Assembly (NCBI GenBank): GCA_027306785.1
Contig: DAHUZB010000013.1
Location: 124,001-188,000, forward strand
Length of the DNA stretch: 64,000 nt
From: Vulcanimicrobiota bacterium
GTDB lineage: Bacteria; Vulcanimicrobiota; Vulcanimicrobiia; Vulcanimicrobiales; Vulcanimicrobiaceae
Direction of reading: 5' to 3'
The number at the start of each line of letters is the position of its first letter. Within the stretch, counting starts at the first letter, position 1. Positions 25,913 through 33,751 of the stretch are shown piece after piece. The notes beneath the pieces were generated by a model, which ran no database searches, was not told where the DNA came from, and was given only the letters and a program-made list of their open reading frames with translations. A program made the position numbers and the translations under genes.

Positions 25913-27957
25913 CCGCGCAGCGTATCGATGATCGCGAGGCGCGTCTGTTTGTAGACGGGATCGCGCGAGGCGTTGCGCGCATGCGCGTGCGCGCGGTGGA
26001 GTAGATCGTCGAGCGGCGTGCCGTGGAGCGCACGTGCGGCGACGAATCGTTCGACCAAGCTCGTGTGCCGCGCGAATTCGTCGGCGAGTTTCGGCCAGCG
26101 GGCGAGCTCACCCAGCTGTAGATCCCAAAGCAGGTAGCCCGCCATCGCGCCGAGTGCGGTGCGCGGCGCTTGATGATCCACGGGAAAGCGGTAGCCGCGG
26201 TGCCACGCGGCGAGTTCCGAGACGGGCATCGGTTGGGCGATCCCGTACCCTTGCCCGCAATCGGCACCGAGCATCGCCGCGGCCTCGATCAAGCCGTGAT
26301 GCTCGAGCCCTTCGACCGTTACCGGAATCGCGAGCGCGCGCGCCAAGCGACTGAGATAGAGTATGAATTCGAGCGCGCGTTGCGGATTGCGCATCGCACC
26401 GCGCACGAGCGACTGGTCGATCTTGACGCCGTCGAACGGGTATTGATCGAGGCGTACGAGCGAGCTGTGCGCGGAGCCGAGATCGTCCTGTTCGACCTCG
26501 ATGCCGAGTGCACGCAACTGCACGATGCACTCATGGTGCTTCGAGACGTCGTTCCCGTCTTCGGGCGTCTCCAGGACTTCGAGCGAGATCCGCTGCGGGG
26601 CGATCCCGTGGTCGGCGAGCGCTCGCAGCAGCGTGTCGCGATATCGCGTATCTCCGAGCGCGGCGGCGGGAAGATTGATCGCCGCGCGCACGCTGAGGCC
26701 CTCGCCGTCGAGCCCGCGCAGATCCGCGCTGACACGGCGGACGACCAGGTCGAACAACTCGAAGAGATCGGCCTCGCCGAGCGCCGGGAGAAAGCGCCCC
26801 GCCGAAATCAACGCGTCATCGTCGTCGAGCAGGCGCGCCAGGGCTTCGATCTTGACGAGAGCACCCGTTTTGAGGTCGATGATCGGTTGATAGAGGACGG
26901 TCAGTCGCTGCGCTTCGAGAAGTCGGCGATAGACGCGTCGCTCGGAGATGGGAATGACCGGTGCGTGCATCCGCAACGCCACCGCACGGCTGAGCGCGTG
27001 ATAGAGGTGACGGAGAAATTTGGCGATACGGTTGGTGGCGAAAAAGCCGGGGTAGGCGCTGTAGAGCGTGATCAACGCGATGCTGCGACCCGATTCGTCG
27101 CAGAGCGGCAGCGCCGCGCTCGCGCGAAAACCGAGCTCGCCGCCCACGCTGCGCCACGGTATGCGATCGGGCTCGTGCATCCACGCATTCGAGATGACGA
27201 TCTGCCCGCTGCGCCAGGCGCGGCCGCCCGGTCCGGCGCCCGCCGGAATCGACGGATCGATGCTGATCTTGGGAATGCGGCCGTGCTCCATCGCATCGTA
27301 GTAGCGGTCGGCACTGCCGAACGTCGCTTCGAACTGCAGTGCTCCCTCGGCGTCGGCGCGGCCGAAGAAGCCCGCGACGAGCCCGTCCAGTACCTCGAGT
27401 GCGGAGAAGACGCCGCGTACGAGATCGGAGAGATTCGCGGCCGTCTGAATCTGTTCATCGACGGCGGCGAGAACGCTCGAGACGCCGCGCCCGATCTCGT
27501 CGTAACTTACGAGTTGCTCGCGCAGATCGCGCAGGATGCGCAAGTCGACGATGTGCTGCACGAGCTCGCGACGTTCGGAGAGCGGAGCAACGTCGCGCAA
27601 CAGGGCATGGACTTCGTGCTGGTAGCGCGCGAAGGATTCGATCAGCCAGGTCGGCGCCACGCCGACGAGCGCATGGATGCGCCCCGCGGCGCGTGCCGCG
27701 GACGCGTGCTCTTCGGCGGAGAGATCGGGCGCGAGCAGGTTGGCGAGGTAGGCGGCTTGGGTGCTTTTCAGGCGCGCGAATTCGTCGGGACCGAGTCGCG
27801 CGATGACGTCGGCGAGCGGGCTCCGCCGCTGGATCGAAGCGTAAAAGTCTTCGGAAAAATCGGCGGAGAGCGCCGCGACGGGCTCGGTGATGCCGCGCAG
27901 CGCATCGGCCGCGGCGGAGCCGTAGATGGTGGTGAAATCCGCGTCTTGTATCTCCAC
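25891..27957 (-). CDS. Globin-coupled sensor with GAF and EAL domains (c-di-GMP phosphodiesterase)
   Basis: 688 residues from a GTG start. Residues about 20-165 are a globin-coupled-sensor domain, with H95 (GRIHALVGV) in the position of the proximal heme ligand of DosC-type sensors. Residues about 175-330 are GAF. Residues about 345-590 are EAL with the catalytic set present: E371 (KIEALARL), N429, a glutamate in LEVLE, D491/D492, K512 (VKID), E549 (VEGLE) and Q569. It probably hydrolyses c-di-GMP under control of O2 or another heme ligand. It lies 6 bases downstream of a paralogue of the same architecture. Heme binding itself is inferred. Confidence 0.85.
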   Translation of the reverse strand: MEIQDADFTTIYGSAAADALRGITEPVAALSADFSEDFYASIQRRSPLADVIARLGPDEFARLKSTQAAYLANLLAPDLSAEEHASAARAAGRIHALVGVAPTWLIESFARYQHEVHALLRDVAPLSERRELVQHIVDLRILRDLREQLVSYDEIGRGVSSVLAAVDEQIQTAANLSDLVRGVFSALEVLDGLVAGFFGRADAEGALQFEATFGSADRYYDAMEHGRIPKISIDPSIPAGAGPGGRAWRSGQIVISNAWMHEPDRIPWRSVGGELGFRASAALPLCDESGRSIALITLYSAYPGFFATNRIAKFLRHLYHALSRAVALRMHAPVIPISERRVYRRLLEAQRLTVLYQPIIDLKTGALVKIEALARLLDDDDALISAGRFLPALGEADLFELFDLVVRRVSADLRGLDGEGLSVRAAINLPAAALGDTRYRDTLLRALADHGIAPQRISLEVLETPEDGNDVSKHHECIVQLRALGIEVEQDDLGSAHSSLVRLDQYPFDGVKIDQSLVRGAMRNPQRALEFILYLSRLARALAIPVTVEGLEHHGLIEAAAMLGADCGQGYGIAQPMPVSELAAWHRGYRFPVDHQAPRTALGAMAGYLLWDLQLGELARWPKLADEFARHTSLVERFVAARALHGTPLDDLLHRAHAHARNASRDPVYKQTRLAIIDTLRGYWLAEA

Positions 27958-27963
27958 CGATCG

Positions 27964-30003
27964 CTACCGTCCGTCGTGCACGTGCGCGCGGAGCGCGCGG
28001 ACGATGTCGGAGCGCGTCGAACGGTAGCGCGCATCGTGGGCTCCGTGCAGGGCGGCGATGCGATTGCGCTCGATGAGTCGTCCGAGCGTCGCGTCGTCGC
28101 GCGCGTGGCGACCGGCGTAGCGCTCGAGCAGCGAGTCCGCTCCGACGAACTGCTCGGCGAGGTTCGGCCAGCGCGCGAGTTCGCCCAGCTGAAGATCCCA
28201 GAGCAAGAACCCCGCGAGCGCGCCGAGTGCGCTGCGCGGCGACTGCACGTCCACCTCGTAGCGGTACGACCCGAACCACGCGGGCAGCGCGGAGAACGGC
28301 ATCGGTTGAGCGATGCCGTACCCTTGTCCGCGATCGGCACCGAGGATCGCCGCCGCTTCGACGAGGGCGGCGTCTTCCAAGCCTTCGACCGTGACCAATG
28401 CGCCGAGCGCGTGGACCAGGCGGGTGAGGTAGAGCACGAACTCGAGCGAACGCAACGGCTTCTCGCGCGCACCGCGCACCAGCGTCTGATCGATCTTCAC
28501 CCCGTCGAAGGGATAGCTGTCGAGGCGCACGAGCGAGCTGTGCGCGGAGCCCAGATCGTCTTGTACGACGGCGATACCGGCGGCCCGCAGTTCGGCGGCG
28601 ATCGACGTGCGCGCCGCGGTGTCGATCGTGTCGAGCGGCGTTTCGAGCACCTCGAGCACCAGGCGTCGCGGCTCGAGTTCGTGCTCTCGCAGCGCGCGGA
28701 AGATGGTATCGCGGTAGCGGGACTCACCCAGTGCATGCGCGGGAATATTCACGGAGACGCTCGTGACGACGCCGTCGCGTTCGAGCGCGCGGCAATCGCG
28801 GCAGGCGCGTGCGAGCACGCTGCGGGTGAGCTCGAAGAGATCCTCCTCGCCGAGCGCCGGAATGAACGCGTCCGCCGGGATCAGTTCGTCGTTCTCATCG
28901 AGCAGACGTGCGAGCGCCTCGATTTTCGGCACCGATCCGTCGCGCAGATCGACGAGGGGCTGGTAGAGCACCGCCACCCGCTGCTCGCGCAGCAGCGAAC
29001 GATAGGCCGCGCGTATGCGAAGCGGAATCACGGGCGCGTGAATGCGCAGCGCGGATTCACGCCCGAGTACTTGCTGCAGATAGCCGAGAAACTTTCCGAT
29101 GCGATTGGTCGCGAAGAATCCCGGATAGCCGCTGTAAAGCATGATCAGCGCCGCCGTTCGCCCGGAGGAGTCGACGAGCGGAATGGCCGCCGCGGCGCGG
29201 TAGCCGAGCTCTTCGGCCGCGCTGCGCCACGGCAAACCTTCGCCGACGTTCATCCAGGCGTTCGCCGTTACGATCTCGCCGCTGCGCCACGCGCGTCCGC
29301 CGGGCCCTTGGCCCGCGGAGAGTTCGGGATCGAGATTGATCTTCGGAATGCGTCCCTCTTCCATCGCGTGATGGTAGCGATCGCCGCTCCCCAGGCTCGC
29401 TTCGACCTGCAGTTCTCCGCGATCGTCCGCCCGCAGGAAGAGTCCGGCCGCGATGCCGTCGAGTCCGTCGAGTACGGCGAAGGTGCCGCGAATCAGATCG
29501 TCGAGACCGGCCGTATTCGCGAGGACGGCGTCGATCTGCGTGATCGCGATCGTGATGCTGCGGCTGATCTCGCCGAGGGTCGCCGTCTGCGCGCTCAGAT
29601 CGAGGAGGATGCGCAGATCGAGAATGCGCGAGAGCGGCGCCGCGACCTCGGGCGGATAGGTTCGTTCGATCGCGTGGAAGCGCTGCTGCAACTGCACGTA
29701 GGTTTCGGTGAGCGTCTGCGGCCCGACCCCGACCAGAGCGTGCGTGCGCCCGGCGTCGTGGGCGGCGCTGCGATGTTCCGCTTCGCTGATCTCCGGGGAG
29801 AAGACGCGGGCGAGGTAGGCCGCTTCGCGCGCGATGAGTTCGGTACGCTGGTCGGGCGTGAGCCGCGCGACGATCTCGCCCAGCGGCGTATCGGCGGGCA
29901 CCGTGCGATACGTGCCGTCCACGAACTCGTGCAGCATTGCGGGAAGATCGGCGCTCCACACGCGCAGTAGTTCCGCGGCTTCTCCGCCGTAGACGCTCGT
30001 CAT
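27964..30003 (-). CDS. Globin-coupled sensor with GAF and EAL domains, tandem paralogue
   Basis: 679 residues from the ATG at 30003; the open frame upstream of it is arginine-rich and implausible. It has the same order as its neighbour: globin sensor (about 10-160, proximal H88 in GRTHALVGV), GAF (about 165-320), EAL (about 335-580, with PKIEALARL, QDDLGSAHSS, VKIDQ and VEGLE present) and a helical tail containing the shared LLWDLQLGELARWP. The long stretches in common show a tandem duplication followed by divergence. It is probably transcribed first, with the paralogue behind it. It diverges from the WcbI-type gene across a 107-base gap. Confidence 0.85.
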   Translation of the reverse strand: MTSVYGGEAAELLRVWSADLPAMLHEFVDGTYRTVPADTPLGEIVARLTPDQRTELIAREAAYLARVFSPEISEAEHRSAAHDAGRTHALVGVGPQTLTETYVQLQQRFHAIERTYPPEVAAPLSRILDLRILLDLSAQTATLGEISRSITIAITQIDAVLANTAGLDDLIRGTFAVLDGLDGIAAGLFLRADDRGELQVEASLGSGDRYHHAMEEGRIPKINLDPELSAGQGPGGRAWRSGEIVTANAWMNVGEGLPWRSAAEELGYRAAAAIPLVDSSGRTAALIMLYSGYPGFFATNRIGKFLGYLQQVLGRESALRIHAPVIPLRIRAAYRSLLREQRVAVLYQPLVDLRDGSVPKIEALARLLDENDELIPADAFIPALGEEDLFELTRSVLARACRDCRALERDGVVTSVSVNIPAHALGESRYRDTIFRALREHELEPRRLVLEVLETPLDTIDTAARTSIAAELRAAGIAVVQDDLGSAHSSLVRLDSYPFDGVKIDQTLVRGAREKPLRSLEFVLYLTRLVHALGALVTVEGLEDAALVEAAAILGADRGQGYGIAQPMPFSALPAWFGSYRYEVDVQSPRSALGALAGFLLWDLQLGELARWPNLAEQFVGADSLLERYAGRHARDDATLGRLIERNRIAALHGAHDARYRSTRSDIVRALRAHVHDGR

Positions 30004-30110
30004 CCGGCGAACACCGCGTCCGGGAGCTCCATGCCTTGGATGCTTGGCGAGAGCCGCTCCCGGTTCCCGGGTGCGAGGGTCCGGCGGCGAGCGCCGACAA
30101 TGGAGAGGGC

Positions 30111-31550
30111 ATGATCGAAGAGCCGCATCGTTCGGCGATCGCCGATGCGCTGATCGAACGCGGCTTCGACGCCTTGCGAAGCGGCGATCCCGCCGCCGCG
30201 TGCGCCGCATTCCTCGACGCACGTTCGCATGCGCCCGAGCATCCCGCCGCGTGGGCCGGCCTCGGCGAATCCCTCATCGCGCTCGAACGGTACGACCAAG
30301 CGCGAGCGTTGCTCGCCGACGCGCGAACGCGCTTTCCCGAGAATCCGTGGCCGTCGCTGCTGCTTGCGCGGATCGCGCTGCGTAGGGGCGAACGCGCCGA
30401 AGCGGGGGATCTGCTGCAGGCGGCGCTCGCACGCGGAGCGGGCGAGGCCGGGCTCCGGTACGCCGTCTATCGCGCATTCGAAGAAGCGCGCGATGCGCGA
30501 GCCGGCGGGGTTCTCGACGAGGCGGTGCGCTGCTTTCCCGACGACGAAGCGTTGCGGCGTGCGGCGGGGCAGCGCGCGCAGGAGCGCGCGGCGTGGCCGG
30601 AGGCGGAGCGCCACTGGCTCGCGGTGCTGCGGCGGCGGCCGAACGCGATCGATGCGCTGCATGCGCTTGCGACCGCGCGGAGGCTGCATCCGCCCGCGGA
30701 GCGCACCACCGTTGCCCTCTACGGCAACTGTCAGGCCGAATATCTCGTGCTCATGCTCGAGCACGTTCCCGCGCTGAGCGAACGATTCGCGTTCGCGCCG
30801 GTTACCAATCACGGCGCGCGCATTCCGGCCGATCGGCGCACGCTGCCCGCGTCGCTGTCACACGCCGCGATCTACTGGGAGCAATTCGATCAGCATCCGC
30901 GCGTCGATCTGCGCGAGCGCGTGCGCGCCCGGTTGCCCTCGGACTGTCGCGTCGTACGCTATCCGTCGCTCGGGATGACCGCGCTGTGGCCGTTTGCCGC
31001 ACCCGATGCGCGCGAAGGCGCGAACGGGAGCGAGAGCTTTCCCTTTGCCGACCGCGTCGCGCTCGAACTCGCGGGCGAAGGCGTGCCGCGGGACGTCGCC
31101 TTCGATTCCTACCTGGAGCGTTCGCGTGCGAGTATGCCCGCGCTCGACCGCCTGCTCGAACGGGATCGACGCACGATCGAGCGACGCGATGCCGCCTGCG
31201 ACGTACGGATCGGCGACGCCGTCTTCGCGCATCTGCGCACGCGGTACGATTTTTGGGCCTGGACGTATGCATCGGGCGCGCTCGTGGCCGAGCTCGTGTT
31301 GCGTCTGGTGCAGGCGACGCCGGAGATGCACGACATACTCGAGCCCGATCTCGACCTTCAGCTTGCCGCCATCGCGGAGATGGCGCCGGGACAATCGTCG
31401 CTGCAGGTTCCCATCCATCCCGACGTCATCGAGCACTTCGGGCTCGCGTACGTGACGGCGGACTCGCGCTATCGCTGGGGGGCGGAGTCGATGGGCTTTC
31501 GCGCGTACATCGAGGCGATCGTCGCGCGGGAGTTGGAGTTACCCGCTTAA
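30111..31550 (+). CDS. TPR protein with a C-terminal WcbI-like polysaccharide-biosynthesis domain
   Basis: 479 residues from an ATG preceded by GGAGAGG. Residues about 1-200 are TPR-like helical repeats (DPAAACAAFLDARSHAPEHPAAWAGLGESL). From residue about 203 the motif VALYGNCQAEYL opens a WcbI domain, a family tied to capsule polysaccharide modification and proposed to be an acetyltransferase. It converges on, and shares a TTAA stop overlap with, the ACP gene of the FkbH module. The two may supply and use the same acyl group; that link is inference. Confidence 0.8.
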   Translation: MIEEPHRSAIADALIERGFDALRSGDPAAACAAFLDARSHAPEHPAAWAGLGESLIALERYDQARALLADARTRFPENPWPSLLLARIALRRGERAEAGDLLQAALARGAGEAGLRYAVYRAFEEARDARAGGVLDEAVRCFPDDEALRRAAGQRAQERAAWPEAERHWLAVLRRRPNAIDALHALATARRLHPPAERTTVALYGNCQAEYLVLMLEHVPALSERFAFAPVTNHGARIPADRRTLPASLSHAAIYWEQFDQHPRVDLRERVRARLPSDCRVVRYPSLGMTALWPFAAPDAREGANGSESFPFADRVALELAGEGVPRDVAFDSYLERSRASMPALDRLLERDRRTIERRDAACDVRIGDAVFAHLRTRYDFWAWTYASGALVAELVLRLVQATPEMHDILEPDLDLQLAAIAEMAPGQSSLQVPIHPDVIEHFGLAYVTADSRYRWGAESMGFRAYIEAIVARELELPA

Positions 31551-31783
31551 GGCGCCTCGACGCCGTGCGAGCGGAGCACCTCGAGGATGCTTGCGACCGA
31601 GCGCAAGCGCTCCATCTCGTCGATCTCGAGCGCGATCCCGTACTCGCCTTCGAGCGTCGCCGCAAGCATGAGTTCGCGCATTGAATCCCAACTCGGCGTG
31701 TTCTCCGCGCTCGTCTCCGCGGAGATGCTCCGCGGATCGAGCTCGAGCAACGCAGCGAGCAGACGTCGCAATCGCTCGCTCAC
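31547..31783 (-). CDS. Acyl carrier protein-like protein
   Basis: 78 residues, the normal ACP size, beginning at GTG inside GTGA that overlaps the FkbH stop. The phosphopantetheine site is the Ser in SWDSMRELML (the canonical DSL/DSM pattern), followed by LEGEYGIALEIDEMERLRSVASI. It probably carries the acyl or glyceryl group loaded by the upstream FkbH-like protein, as in stand-alone ACPs of glyceryl-ACP pathways. Confidence 0.85.
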   Translation of the reverse strand: MSERLRRLLAALLELDPRSISAETSAENTPSWDSMRELMLAATLEGEYGIALEIDEMERLRSVASILEVLRSHGVEAP

Positions 31784-33501
31784 GGCGCGCTCCGTACGAA
31801 CGTCGGCAGCGGTGGCGTCGGCGCGTCGAGCGCGCGCTCGAAGCGAGTCGGATCGTCGGCGCTACGCTCGAAGCCGAGCCGCGTGAAGAGATCGGCGACG
31901 ACGCCGTTGCGCGCGGCGGCGCGATACTCGCCGACGATCCGCCGCACGCCGCGCGCGCGCGCGGCGTCGATCACCGCGTTCATCATGAAGGCCTCCAGGG
32001 TGCGCGAAAAGACGCGGCAGCTCATCACCCAGCTGTCGATGCGCAACGCGTCGCCTTCGACGAAGGCGACGAGCGACGAGACGACGCCGTGATCGGTATG
32101 GCGATCGCGCAGCGCGCACGCGGCCATCACGGCCCGCTCGCGCAGAGCGCGCAGGTCGCGCTCGCTGTAGCGCCGCTGCGTGAGGTTGAACTGATTGGTC
32201 TTGCTCTCCAACTGCGCGAGGCGCGCGAAATCGGGATCGGACGGAGCGAAGACGCGACCGACCATGTCGAGCTCCGCGAGATAGGCGGCGAGGTCGCCGC
32301 TCGCCGCGGCGCGTTCGAGCGCGGCGCGCGCGGTGTAACTTCGGGCGCGCAACGCATCGGCGTCGGTCGCGCGCTGCGTGTCGAACCAGAATCCCATTTC
32401 GAGCCGCTCGGGAAAACGGCTGGGGTCGCGGCCGAGCTCCACGACCTCGACCTCGGGGAGCAGGCGGCACACGAGGCCGCATTCGACCGGATCGTCGTCG
32501 GCAAAGACGATCGTCTCGAGCGCGAGGCCGAGCTCCGCGGCGATCGCGCGCAGTGCCGCGGCTTTATCGTTCCACGTGCAGACGAAGGCGGCGAAGTCCT
32601 CGCGCTTCAGGAGCGATTGTCGATGCGCGAAGCCTTCGACGGCGAGCGCGGGATCGTTCTTGCTGCAGACGGCGAGCAGCACGCCCCGCGCGCGCAGTGC
32701 GAGCACATAGCGCTGCCAGTCGGCGAAGGCCTCGCCGCGCGGCGTTCCCGCGCCGAGTTCGATGCCCTCGACGCCGTCGTCGCCGATCGCGCCGCCCCAG
32801 AGCGTATTGTCGAGATCGAGCGCGAGCACGCGCTTCGCCGTGCCGCGCGCGTCGCGACGAGCCGCGGCGAAGAGTCGCATGTACGCCGGAAGGTGCTTGG
32901 GATCGAATGGGAGTTGCGCGGTGTGGCGATAGCGCGGCGGCGCCCACGCGGCGGAGCCGATCCGCGCCGCGAGCCAGGCGGTATCGATGAACCGCACTCG
33001 CCCGGCGCCGAGCGCGAGCAGCCGTTCGCGCGCGGTCGCGACCCGATGTCGCGGTGACGCGGCGTCGTAGCACTCCGCGATGCCGCGTAGCCGTTCCGGC
33101 GGGTCTTCGGGGAGATGCTGGTAGATGGCGATGCCGCGCGCTTCGAGACGTTCCCAGAGGCGCGCGACGAACGTGACGGCGTCGTCGCGCTCGGCGAAGG
33201 GGCGCCAGTCGAGCGCGAGCAGCACTGCATCCGGTTCGAATGCGTAGAGCGCGGATGCGTCGTCGGAGAGCTCCTGCACGTAGGCGCCGTGCGCGCCGAG
33301 GTACATGCAGGGCCGCTCGCCGTCGCGGACGAGCGAGCATGCCACCGCGCGCGCGAGGGCATCGATCGTGAGATTTCCGACGATCGCGAAGCGCACCGTC
33401 GCGTCGTCGTGCGCGTGCAGGTGGCGCGAGCCGATCGCGAAGAGGTCGGCCGACGAGAGATCGGGGTCGCGGAGTCGTGCGCGATCGGCCTCGAGGGACA
33501 T
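31780..33501 (-). CDS. FkbH-like HAD-family phosphatase/acyl-loading enzyme with a GNAT-type C-terminus
   Basis: 573 residues; start 33501 chosen over an upstream TTG. The N-terminal third matches FkbH leaders. The HAD domain starts at LALDLDNTLWGG (DxDxT), with CSKND and FADDDPVE. The C-terminal 150 residues, including QLESKTNQFNLTQRRYS and VVSSLVAF, are the GNAT-like part of FkbH. Known FkbH proteins dephosphorylate 1,3-bisphosphoglycerate and load glyceryl onto an ACP; the next gene is an ACP. Since there is no polyketide synthase here, the group more likely decorates a surface glycan. Confidence 0.88.
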   Translation of the reverse strand: MSLEADRARLRDPDLSSADLFAIGSRHLHAHDDATVRFAIVGNLTIDALARAVACSLVRDGERPCMYLGAHGAYVQELSDDASALYAFEPDAVLLALDWRPFAERDDAVTFVARLWERLEARGIAIYQHLPEDPPERLRGIAECYDAASPRHRVATARERLLALGAGRVRFIDTAWLAARIGSAAWAPPRYRHTAQLPFDPKHLPAYMRLFAAARRDARGTAKRVLALDLDNTLWGGAIGDDGVEGIELGAGTPRGEAFADWQRYVLALRARGVLLAVCSKNDPALAVEGFAHRQSLLKREDFAAFVCTWNDKAAALRAIAAELGLALETIVFADDDPVECGLVCRLLPEVEVVELGRDPSRFPERLEMGFWFDTQRATDADALRARSYTARAALERAAASGDLAAYLAELDMVGRVFAPSDPDFARLAQLESKTNQFNLTQRRYSERDLRALRERAVMAACALRDRHTDHGVVSSLVAFVEGDALRIDSWVMSCRVFSRTLEAFMMNAVIDAARARGVRRIVGEYRAAARNGVVADLFTRLGFERSADDPTRFERALDAPTPPLPTFVRSAP

Positions 33502-33751
33502 GCGGCATCGTTGGGCGCGCGTGTCATCGGCTCCCGCGTTCGCATCGTACTGCCGCAACGCTGACACATCTTGAGCCAAAAGTCCCAGGTTACGCGATGC
33601 GGCGACGTCCGTGAAAGCGCATTTACTTAAAACTAACCAAACGTGACTATGCCGTGGTTCGTTCGCTAGCCGATGGTACTAAGCGATTGCGACGAGTCGG
33701 ATCGACGTTTTGTTGCGGTCCCTTTCGTCGTTGGAGTGCCGGTATCGTCGT
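33502..33751. promoter_or_regulatory. Divergent intergenic region between the FkbH and barrel genes
   Basis: About 250 bases, more AT-rich than its surroundings, that must carry the promoters of the FkbH/ACP pair and the barrel/DUF11 operon. A weak sigma70-like pair for the plus strand is TTTACT (33622-33627) and GACTAT (33645-33650) with 17 bases between. It matches consensus at only part of the positions. I see no riboswitch-like fold and no strong repeat. Confidence 0.3.

Noticed and set aside
26170-29970. Plus-strand ORF of 1266 codons opposite the two EAL genes
   Set aside because: It is antisense shadow with Arg/Glu/Asp-rich composition; the minus-strand proteins have clear domains.
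33502-33751. c-di-GMP riboswitch before the barrel operon
   Set aside because: The conserved GEMM core and stems are not found in this stretch.
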